From Sequoia sempervirens (Eukaryota > Streptophyta > Pinopsida > Cupressales > Cupressaceae): 64,000 nucleotides of DNA. The translations under genes were made by a program, and so were the position numbers. Below, piece after piece: positions 55,044 to 64,000 of this stretch (positions within the stretch are counted from its first letter, which is position 1; each line of letters starts with the position of its first letter). Below the pieces are notes generated by a model. The model worked only from the letters and a program-made list of their open reading frames with translations. It did no database searches and was not told the DNA's origin. The stretch covers positions 39,161,382-39,225,381 of the forward strand of contig VDFB02000003.1 of the NCBI GenBank assembly GCA_007258455.2, written 5' to 3'.

Positions 55044-56978
55044 TGTTGGAGTACATGAAACACTGAGAGGGGGGGTGAATCAATGTTCCAATAATCAACT
55101 TCAATTTAATGATTATTCAAAACACTTAATCTCTTTGTAATCAATGAAATTTTAGTTTCAATAGTGTAACCAAATATAATAACCAATAGCAAATTATTAA
55201 ACAATATATAAATTCAAATGTTGCAAAGCAGATAACAAAAGCATCAAGACCAAATTGCATGAAACATAAATACCACAAGAACCACAATAGAATCATAACA
55301 CAATATTTTTCATGATTGGAAAACCCTCATAGGGATGAAAAACCACTCAGAAAATGCCTCGTTGGCTTATTGAATCTCACTGATTACAGAGCTTCACTGG
55401 CTTCACAAAATGCCTCACTGGCAACATATAGCCTCACTGGCATGATCTTTTACAACATTTTCTAAATCATGAATAAACAAATTACAGAGGGTTACTCTAT
55501 CTCATTGAAAATCATTACAACCTTTTGAACTAATATATCTTATGTCCTAAAGGTTCATTTTATTGGAACCTGTAAAACACATAATATATCAATCTATTTT
55601 CAACTGTCTTTGGATACAACTTTTACAAGAAATTTGTTTTCATTTTGTCCAAGAATGATAACTCTCACGAAGTATATGATATTACAATAAAATCATCGAA
55701 ACTAGAACAATGACAAGATACTATTTTTATAATCATTCACAAGATCACATATGCTTCCAACTGTCATCAAGTAAAACTGAAAATTCCATAATTGTTTTTG
55801 TCACCTGTTCTGCTATTTTTTTGTGTGAACAACAAATATTTTAAATAAAAGTGGCACATACCTATACATGGTCGACTTAGAGTATAAATTGTTTATACAA
55901 GTCACATAAAATACCCCACAACACATGTATACAACAAACCTTGGTATAAACTTTATAGATAACTGTATACATGAAGCAAGAACCTGTGTCCAAGTCGACA
56001 CTATAAAAAGCAACACACGGCATTTACACAAAGCTTTAAAAACTGCTATATGGTTTGTGACCCCATGCCCTAGCAATGGGAAATACAAAACCCAGAACAA
56101 TAAACCCATTTGTAAGTGCAAGTATAAACCCTTGTGAAACTTTGGAATACCATTATGAATAGAGAAAAACAAAGTAAACATGGCATATAACCATAGAGAA
56201 AAAAACCAAATTCCATGGACATAGGAACTAGACCTAGGGTATGAATGACTAAAAAATTGAATCACAAACAAGTGATAAAAATAATGTACACTTGAATCAA
56301 AGAAATCCCTTGACATTTTCCAGATTGTATTCAAAAACAACCATACTAGGGTTTTACTAGAATGACATTACCACTTAAGAAGCATCACTATGAAGTTGAC
56401 ATCACTTTGAATGCTTTGAAAACTGACTACCATGAAGACCTAGAAACCATTTTTTGCATACCCAGCCGCTATATGATCAATTTCCTCAAGCTTTGCCAAG
56501 CCCTTTAAAGTCAATTATTAACACAATTCTTTGAATTTGCTAAATGATGAAATTTAGGGCACAATAATATCAATTAGCTTTTACCACTTTGTGTCACACA
56601 AAACCACAAATGATTATGTTGGTATTGCACCTCAATGTTTACCAAAAGCCTCATGATATTCAAACATGTGTATCGGTGTTAAAAACCATAACCTCGTGAA
56701 TGATAAACATCATAATAACCAAATAATATGTGTCGGTGATAAAATCATGGCTATTATTCACATGAGTATAATACTCATAACAATGCATTGTATCAGTCTA
56801 ATGATACAAATGTATTAAGTGAGGACCAAGATCAATGCACAAGACCAATGCATGGTCTAAGCCATAATATCAACTAAGCCAAACATGTATATATATATCA
56901 ATGTGTATCACCTTAGTGTATGCCAAGTTGAACACTCAACTTGACATCAATGCCAAAACCAGTGTCAAAGGGGAAACA
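55044..56978 (-). mobile_element. S1: solo LTR or LTR-like insert in C1 integrase
   Basis: The insert starts TGTTGGAGTACATG and ends GGGGAAACA, flanked on both sides by CTTCA (55039-55043 and 56979-56983). Removing the insert and one CTTCA restores the integrase reading HLHYIWFRNMLMYLDKKW. TG...CA ends and a 5-bp duplication are those of LTR retrotransposons; I see no internal pair of direct repeats, so a solo LTR is the simplest reading. It contains a G-run GAGAGGGGGGGTGAAT near its left end and several CCTCACTGGC copies at 55355-55450. A 175-codon minus-strand frame (55813-56340) is low-complexity and not a gene. The strand is uncertain. Confidence 0.75.
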
Positions 56979-57120
56979 CTTCATTATATTTGGTTCAGGA
57001 ATATGCTCATGTACTTAGATAAAAAGTGGTCAAAGTTAGGTAATAAGGCTATGAAATGTATCTTCATTAGCTATAACCTTGATGTAAAAGAGTACAAGCT
57101 TTGGGATCCTATGGCTTAAA
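56979..57120 (+). pseudogene. C1 integrase C-terminal segment
   Basis: FRNMLMYLDKKWSKLGNKAMKCIFISYNLDVKEYKLWDPMA is the conserved Copia segment (K-C-x-F-x-G-Y ... GYRLWDP) at the integrase C-terminus. Confidence 0.82.
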
Positions 57121-57682
57121 AATTTCCATACAATTATAATGTGATCTTAAAGGAGATCAAACCTTCCTCTATAGTTAGGAAACCAAAGGATAATGCAAAG
57201 TTAGTTTTGAAACTATAGCTTAACATCAAGATGGCTACTCCAAATGATGAAATAGAGGTTCATGTTGGACTAGATGAGGAGGATAGTAAGGAAATCTCAA
57301 AGATTTTGGAAGTATAACCTCCACCTAAACCTTTGAGGAGGTCCATTTGATAAAGTAAGAAACAAAAAAGTATATCCTGCCTAATTTTAGATATGGATTT
57401 GATTTTTTTACTAACACAGATGAGCCCATGATAGTTAAAGAGGTGATGTAAATCGATGATTGTAACTCATAGAAATTAACTATGCATGAGATCATTAAAA
57501 TAAGGAAGAATGGTACATGATATTTAGTATATTTTCTTGATGGAAAAAATATATTGGTTACAAATGGGTATTCATAAAGTAGTTCATTAGGAAGTACAAA
57601 GTGTGGTTGGTTTCTAGAGGTTATTCATAAGTTGAGGGAATATATTTTGGTGATATTTTCTCCCCTATTGCAAAGTTGAAAT
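57121..57682 (+). pseudogene. C1 linker and RT N-terminus
   Basis: An acidic linker leads to EPMIVKEVM, MHEIIKIRKNGT.YLV, then IGYKWVFIK, YKVWLVSRGYS.VEGIYFGDIFSPIAKLK, the first RT motifs of Copia. L1 interrupts it at 57683, before the YVDD catalytic site. Confidence 0.8.
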
Positions 57683-58102
57683 TATTAGAATTGTGAATAA
57701 ACATGAGATGTAGGATCAAACAATGAACAAAAATACCTTCCACACAAGAGAGTTGCAAACAATAATCTACTATTCCTCAACAAGAAAAGCTACAAAATTA
57801 AAAGCTTTCATGAATCTCTAGAGAGAGAAAGGAGATTTGGTCTAGAGATCTGGTCATATAAGTTGAAGAATAATACAATGAGGATGGGTGCTTTATAGGA
57901 GAAACCCTAAATGATAAAGAGATTAGATCATGACAAGTGTCAACATCCTATGCAATGAGAAAAAAATGATCTAATAATAGCTCAACTAATAAAATAATAA
58001 AATAAAAGTACTCCTAAGTTTATTTTAAGTGCATGAGATGAATTAGACTAATAATCAATTAAAGATAAATTAGTTATTATCTAATACATGATTACTCTAA
58101 CA
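57683..58102 (-). repeat. L1 3' LTR
   Basis: 420 bases; the left tip is TATTAGAATTGTG against TGTTAAAATTGTG on the right. Ends CTCTAACA, so the element-strand LTR starts TGTTAGAG. Confidence 0.8.
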
Positions 58103-58126
58103 CTCCCCCTTAAGATGAACTTAAGG
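58103..58126 (-). promoter_or_regulatory. L1 polypurine tract with overlapping hairpin
   Basis: AAGGGGGAG on the element strand, overlapped by a perfect inverted repeat CCTTAAG (58108-58114) / CTTAAGG (58120-58126) with a 5-base loop. Confidence 0.7.
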
Positions 58127-60138
58127 AGTAGATAAAAACCCTAAAAAACAAGAATGCATGATGGGCCCTGACAAATAAGGCTTGATGAGGTACCCATGTA
58201 CAAATAATCTAATCTCTCACAACTGGAGAAAAGGAGAAAACCACATGGGAAAAACTTCTCTCCAAAAGAGATAAAGTTGAATGAATGAAAGAAAAGCCTC
58301 CAAACCCATGTGAAGTACTAAGAAGCCTCCAACCAAAACAATGTCCCAAAAGAGAGGAACATGAAGAACATCATTGAAGCATGAAGAAGTTGTAGATAAT
58401 TGTCAAAAGATGATTGATAGTGCTGAAACGAATAACCTCATCTAAAACTTGAATGATGATCAGGATCAAGAAGACAATAATCTGCATGAATTCCCCCAAC
58501 AACAATACTCGAATCAGATGGAAAACAAAAGAAAAAATTTAGAACTAGAAGATACAAATGGCACATGTACCAATTGTCTAAAGAAGACTAATTAAATGAA
58601 AATGGAAGGTCACCTCCAAAATAGGAATCCAAGAATGGACCCATATGGTAAATTCTCCATCTCACTAAAATTCATGGGTAACCAACCGTTGCATCTGCCT
58701 AGTACAAAGGAACAAGAACTAGATACATAGATCATTCCAAAGACAAAACCAAGGAAGCATTAGGACCAAGTAGAAACCCCCCCATAATGTAGAAAGGAAA
58801 AGCCAAGATAGGTATACTAAAACTGTATAAAATCAATAAGTGCATGAAGGAGAACCAAGAACATCTGATGTGCACAAAAGAGTACCTACAAATTAAAAGC
58901 GTGTGCAAACCAGAGCACACACACATGAGGAAAGAATCATTGGGATTCAATGTTGTCGTGGAAGGAACACTCACTTGACCAAGGTGTGATGCCAAAACAA
59001 AGTCACTCATAACCCAACCATGACACTTTATATCATAGTGCAAGTACAAAAGGCACAATAGGATGTCCAAAATCCCCAAAAAGTAAACACCAGAATGACA
59101 CTTTATCTTAGTGCATCTACAAAAGAGAATTTGCTTACAAAACATGTATAAAATTCCCAAATAAGAAAGAAAGATGGAAATACATGTAGAATAGCCTAAA
59201 AAAAGTCATACCACGCAAACAGGAAGTTTCCAAGAGATAAAACATCCAAATAATTCATCATAGTGTGAAAAAACCAAAACTAAATAAAATGTACATAGTT
59301 AAAAATAAGGAAAAGTGTATATATGGTCGTGAAGAGCTTTGAGAGACCATCCCAATGTTGCTAGAATCACAAAAAATGGAGAAACAGTTCAAAATTTGTG
59401 AGATCAGGACTAAAAAATAGTACATCTAACTTTAACAATATGTAGAATGCACTAGCAGCAAAATCTAAGGAAAAACCAAGCAGCATTGGATAGTGCTCAA
59501 AACTGGCTTTTTAACGATCTTGTTTTCCTTATTTTGATATTTGAGCAAAAATCTATGCCCATTTTTCTCAATTCTACTTGTTTTGCAAAAAAAAAAAAAA
59601 TTTAACCCCCTAAGGGTTGGGTATTGGTCGCCCATGTGACCCTAGGGGATTTAATTTTAAAAAAAATAAAAAAATAATAGGGGGGTTGCCACCATTAGCT
59701 GAACGGTGAATGGGAGGCCATGTTGCCTAGTGACTTAATAGCATTGTCGCGGCTCTATAGGTTACTAGCGGCTAGTGACAGAGCTACTGCTACTATGGTT
59801 TGCAAACCACATCAGTTAGGACCAATGATAGTGCTTGAAAAAAGTGCCCACTTTATTTTTAATTTTCTTTTTTGCAATTTTTTGTATAGAGGGTTGTACA
59901 AGCCTAGATATAAAATAAAATTCCCCCTGGACTCCCATCATCGAAAGTAGGTAAATTTTTTTATCAAAATTCACTGAATCGATCTCTTGAATGCAATGGT
60001 GAGGTCCTTTACACACCAAAATGCACCAAAAAATAACCCAACTCTAAAAATTAAAAAAAAAAACTGAGATTCTAGATTTGAAGCCTTGTAAACCTAGTGG
60101 AAGAAAAGCCTCATAAATCAAGAAGGGGTTCACTAAAT
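58127..60138 (-). other. L1 internal noncoding region
   Basis: I searched all frames for RT, integrase, gag and protease motifs and found none. Longer open frames (for example minus 58732-59160) are Leu/Phe/Cys-rich without pattern. Confidence 0.6.
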
Positions 60139-60154
60139 CCACACTCTAATACCA

Positions 60155-60290
60155 TGTTAAAATTGTGAATAAACATGAGACATATGATCAAAAAATGAAC
60201 AAAAACACCTTCTACACAAGAGAGCTATAAACAATAATCTAATATTCCTCAACAAGAAAAAGCTACATATTGAAAAGCTTCCATGAATCT
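60155..60290 (-). repeat. L1 5' LTR, partial
   Basis: Aligned with 57683-57825; the match stops after CATGAATCT at 60290, where E1 starts. The remainder of this LTR must lie beyond the window. Confidence 0.75.
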
Positions 60291-60965
60291 TGTTACACCC
60301 CAATTATGTAATTACTATGTAGGGTAAAAATGAATGTAATGTGAATTCTAGAGATGAATAAATTGTGCTTTCACTTTGTTATCATTGCCTTATGAATGTA
60401 TGTTATCTCATTTAATGTTGTGAAAGTATTGCATATATGAGAATGAATGGTTATTGAATTAATATTCAAACTTTGGAGATGTATTACATATATTGCATAT
60501 TTTGTGAATAGTTGACTAGTGTGTGCATGTGTTAGTGGTTGCAGGTATATGTTCAATTCCTCCATTCGGAGGGGAAGTATCACTCAGGAGAAGATCTTGG
60601 TCGGGTAACCAATAATATAAACTATCTAAGCTTACACACACCACAGTAGAATAATTGAGTTGATTCATTATGTGGGAAGTTGGTAAGTCATCCTTAATTG
60701 ATGTTTTTGCATTAGTAAGAGTCTTGTTTACTATTGAGTGCATTATTGGGTGATGTTTATCTGTTTGAGCTTATGAGTTCTTCTTGTATTACTACATTTG
60801 TATTGATGAGTAGGATGTATGTGATGTGTATATATATACACATGCATGTCAAATGGATCTAACAACATGTATATGTATATGTATAGATATACAACACGTA
60901 GGTTCTTATCAATGCAATAGTAATTGTGTTTGGCTATTATGTGAATTGAATGTGTATATATATAT

Positions 60966-61040
60966 ATGTATAGTATATACATATATGCGTATGTATAGTA
61001 TATACATATATGCGTATGTATAGTATATACATATATCCAT
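60966..61040 (+). repeat. 25-bp tandem repeat, three units
   Basis: ATGTATAGTATATACATATA followed by TGCGT, repeated at 60966-60990 and 60991-61015, with a third unit ending TCCAT (61016-61040), inside a TA-rich tract (60826-61410) that also holds a pure TA run at about 61262-61298. Confidence 0.85.
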
Positions 61041-61259
61041 GTGTATATATGTATTGATACACACGTATGATGGCAAATGGACATGCCCATACGAATGTAT
61101 TGATATATGTATACATACGTATATATGTAAATAAAGGAATATACTTATATACATATACATATATATATGTATACAATCAATATATATTGATAATACTATT
61201 TGATTACTATCTTTCTTATGCTTTTTGTATATTGAATGTATACTTACATAGTTGGCATA

Positions 61260-61302
<43 letters not shown>

Positions 61303-61436
61303 TATATTAAAATATATGTATATATACATATATATAAGATATACGTTGATATTTATATATATGTATATATAATATTATATATATATATATATATTAATAT
61401 ATATTTAATATATATTATCACTTGTATGAAAATCAA

Positions 61437-61455
61437 CTATCATTAATAATGATAG
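61437..61455. repeat. Short perfect palindrome next to TA tract
   Basis: CTATCATTA and TAATGATAG around a single central A. Confidence 0.85.
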
Positions 61456-62070
61456 AGGCCATTATATTACTTATGACTATACTTTGAGAAGCCGAGTTTT
61501 ATTCATGTTGTCACACATAAAGGAACACATATACTTCAAAATAGCTCGTTGCATTAAGTCGATATATAGAGGAGACTTAGTCAATGCCTTAGTTGGGAGT
61601 AACTTTGACTTAGTAAACTCATTAACGCCTTCTCATTGGTAAATATCAAACAAAAAATAATGAGCTTGAACAACAAGTTGACGACTTGGTCAATTTGATC
61701 AATGAAGAGAATCGACTCATATGGGACTAAGTCGATTTGGTTTGTGTGTCACATATTTGATGTTGACTGATTCAAATATATATATAGTTAACCTACCAAC
61801 TATTGGAAGAGCTATTTTATCTTGGTGCCACCTTATGAATCCTATCCACTTTAGATATTCATTATGTGAGAAATTCAAATTATTCTTTATCTACATGTGT
61901 TGTTTTGAAATAGTCTTTCACTGCTGTCACCAAAGGAGTTCGATCTGTAGTTTGGTTGAGTATGTTCTTCTTAGTGCACCACCTTTTAGCTGTATGGAGT
62001 GAGTGGTGTTGCATGGTGATTGTTTTCAACACCCATGCCTATTTTGTAGGATAGAGGGTGTCTTTTCTAC

Positions 62071-62080
62071 TATATAAATA
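62071..62080 (+). promoter_or_regulatory. Candidate TATA box in E1
   Basis: TATATAAATA followed by GGAGTG, in a context plausible for an LTR promoter. Position is the only support. Confidence 0.3.
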
Positions 62081-64000
62081 GGAGTGAAAACTCACTTGTT
62101 TGGGATGTATCCCATTTGCTTTATGTACAGGATTTTATACATTTTTTTCTACAATTCATAGCTGCGATATTATGTTTATTTGTGAGAGAAAGCTGAGATT
62201 ATTTGTGAGGGAATTATTATTTTGAGTGAAGTATAATTTCAACTTGAGAGAAGGGAGTTATTGTGGCATAGCTAAAGGAATCGAGTTTGAGCTAGTTGTT
62301 GTTGTGGGAAAACCAATTATAGTTAATTGGATAAGCGAAAACAGGCATGAGGATATTTCTTCTTTTATTGTTTAGTTTTTGAAAGATTGTTCTCCATGAT
62401 TGCTTTGAATTGTCTATTAGGAGTACTTGCATTTAGGGAAAATAGTAATTCTTTGAAAAGGAATTAGAAGTTATTACACTATTTTTATGATGTGATTGTA
62501 TGTACTCCATAATAGGAGGGTTGTGTTTATCATAAGTATTACATAGTAGATATGATTAGATATGAGTGAAATATGTGTTACTCTTAGCTAATTTATTGAT
62601 TTAACTAGGATAGAACTTTTTTACTCCTAGGATTGTTTATCTAGTATGGGAGAGAGCTTGTGTATTTACTTTGTTAAGTAGATTTATTCCAAGTTAGTAG
62701 GAATGGTGATAGCTTATCTCTGGGGTGATAGATTATCCATTGAAGGAAGAACCTATGTGTGGTTTATGATGGCCTTAAGTCAAATCATCCTTGAGAATTG
62801 TATGTGATAGAATGATCTTCATTCAAAATTTTGAATGACAACACTTTGGCCAAAGTAGTGTGATTGCCTTTGGCTCCACTATTAGTTCATCGTGATCGAG
62901 TATTACATGCTAGTTCTAGGTTGTGGGTTTACAAGTTCTAGTTATGTACGAAACAACACTATTCTCAGTTGGTTTTCGTTATCTGGTTACTCTACCAATC
63001 TCTTCATTGAAGGGAAGGGCCATCTATCAAATGATAGATGTGTGGGGGACCACATATGAGTCTATAGTTGGCAGAAAAGCGCTTGAGTGATGCTTCTCCT
63101 CCATAGCAGATGACAAAAGAACCAAGATTTGAAATGAAGGATCCTAGACTGTCGTTAAGCTATTTGTTTTAAGCTCATTTGAGCTATGTATGTATTTGTA
63201 TGCATTCTTGTATTATTGTAGCTTGTGAAATTATTGTAATGGAATGCAGTGCCCCTCTGTTCTCACTCGGGATGTGTAGGTAGTCTACTTAAGGAATCTG
63301 AAGAGGAAGATGGAACAAGATCTTTTGATGGTACTTTTGTGGGTATGATGTGCATTGTTTTGTTATTATTATGATGCAGAGATTTATTGGGTAGTTAAGT
63401 GATGCAGTAGTATGGTGTGAGGATAGGTGGAAAGGGTGGCATCGTACCATTGAACGTATGGGGACATATGAGAATGAGATACGAGTGCTAGAGTTGAGAT
63501 ACGAGTACTAGAGTTCCTTTCCTAGCACCTTGGCTATTATGAATGTGTACTCTAATTTGTATGTTTGAGTGAATAGATACAGGACATCGTCTCCACCTAG
63601 ATTCACAGGTTTGAGCATTTCCATTGCCCAGTTCAATATTGTTGATTGGGAGATAGTAACGGGATTTCCTTATCAAGCCACAACCCTAGTCACAGTGTGT
63701 CGTCAGTCCTTGTTTTGGTATGCTTTGTGGTCATATTGTCCATGTTTTCCTTGTCATTTATTTATTTTACAAGGTATGTTTTGTGGGAAATTAATTTTAA
63801 TTAATGCTTATAATGGTTTTTAGTGATTATTTAATTAATTCTGATTGATGTTGATTGAAGCTTTTTATTTTATTTAATTAATTAAATTTATTTTATTTTA
63901 TAAAGTGATTTAATCTTTGTGATTAAATTCATTTTATAAAGTAATTAAATTAATTAGATTAAATTTATTAGAAATTATTATGTGAATTTGAATTATAAAT

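Larger units (their letters stand above)
36775..57682 (+). mobile_element. C1: Ty1/Copia element broken up by nested insertions
   Basis: Copia domains appear in the proper order on the plus strand: gag (36885-37092 and 42042-42540), protease (42541-42900), integrase (54364-55043 and 56979-57120), RT start (57340-57682). Between them lie N2, an AT-rich block plus T4, and S1. The RT is cut by L1 at 57683 and does not resume in the window. The coding pieces join into sensible Copia protein order when the inserts are skipped, which sets the insertion history: C1 is older than N2, T4, S1 and L1. Confidence 0.85.
57683..60290 (-). mobile_element. L1: LTR element without coding sequence, right LTR broken
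   Basis: LTR 57683-58102 matches 60155-60290 over the part present. The primer site TGGTATTAGAGTGTGG (minus, 60139-60154) abuts the right LTR; the polypurine tract AAGGGGGAG (minus, 58103-58111) abuts the left one. The 2-kb interior has no coding motif on either strand, so L1 fits the large-retrotransposon-derivative type (LARD), mobilised in trans. E1 breaks the right LTR at 60291. Confidence 0.8.
60291..64000 (+). mobile_element. E1: insert in the L1 LTR, continues past the window
   Basis: It starts TGTTACACCCC, a common plant Gypsy LTR start, exactly where the L1 LTR breaks off. A TATA-like TATATAAATA lies at 62071-62080. No gag or pol motif is seen, so the window may hold only a very long LTR or noncoding interior. 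The right end is not present. Apart from the repeats listed separately, 61456-64000 shows nothing I recognise. Confidence 0.5.

Noticed and set aside
55813..56340. 175-codon minus-strand frame in S1
   Set aside because: Hydrophobic, aromatic-rich sequence without any motif, within a probable LTR.
60743..61372. Overlapping open frames on both strands in the second TA-rich tract
   Set aside because: Same reason: dinucleotide repeats lack stop codons in several frames.
62071..63823. Possible host gene after the TATA-like site in E1
   Set aside because: No long or motif-bearing frame and no convincing splice structure; an LTR promoter is simpler.

Overview
The window is transposable-element sequence from end to end. 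I found no ordinary host gene, tRNA, rRNA or CRISPR array. It comes from a seed plant with a large, repeat-filled genome: there are Ty3/Gypsy elements of the Tat/Athila type with a second RNase H, plant-type Copia, a LINE first ORF with a DUF4283-like domain, CACTA-like subterminal repeats, and initiator-Met type primer sites (TGGTATYAGAGC). A gymnosperm is plausible, but the sequence alone does not settle it.

Layout. (1) 1-14358: a ~14.4 kb minus-strand Gypsy element (G1) with ~3.3 kb LTRs, the left one cut by the window edge. Its degraded gag, protease, plant/archaeal-type RNase H, RT plus Gypsy RNase H, and integrase read right to left. It appears to sit in a CACTA-like repeat (14359-15074). 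(2) 16230-16700: a plus-strand Gypsy RT relic. (3) 17230-27488: a minus-strand non-autonomous Tat-like element (T2), itself holding a minus-strand gag-protease-only LTR element (N1, 19048-22903). (4) 27990-32210: a truncated relative of T2 (T3). (5) 32378-33410: LINE ORF1 relic. (6) 35188-35720: minus-strand Copia relic. (7) 36775-57682: a plus-strand Copia element (C1) shredded by later insertions: N2 (37093-42041, same family as N1) in gag; an AT-rich stretch with a 134-bp palindrome and then T4 (46518-54363, a plus-strand relative of T2/T3) between protease and integrase; a ~1.9 kb solo-LTR-like insert with a clean 5-bp duplication (S1, 55044-56978) in the integrase. (8) 57683-60290: a minus-strand LTR element without coding sequence (L1), whose right LTR is broken at 60291 by a further insert (E1) that runs off the window.

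The most unusual content is in T2, T3 and T4. They lack RT and integrase and encode only a gag-like, acidic, glycine-rich and zinc-knuckle protein (T4 adds a protease). Outside the coding part they carry structured DNA: repeated hairpins in the LTR and leader on a common GGAC...GTCC frame, whose inner stem is CCATT/AATGG in T2/T3 but TAAGT/ACTTA in T4, so whole stems differ between relatives while pairing is kept; and two hairpins that each end directly in an AAAGTGGGGG-type polypurine tract. If functional, these would act in RNA packaging, dimerisation or reverse transcription driven in trans by an autonomous relative; that is inference.

All coordinates of LTR ends come from direct comparison of the two copies by eye. 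Identity figures were not computed.
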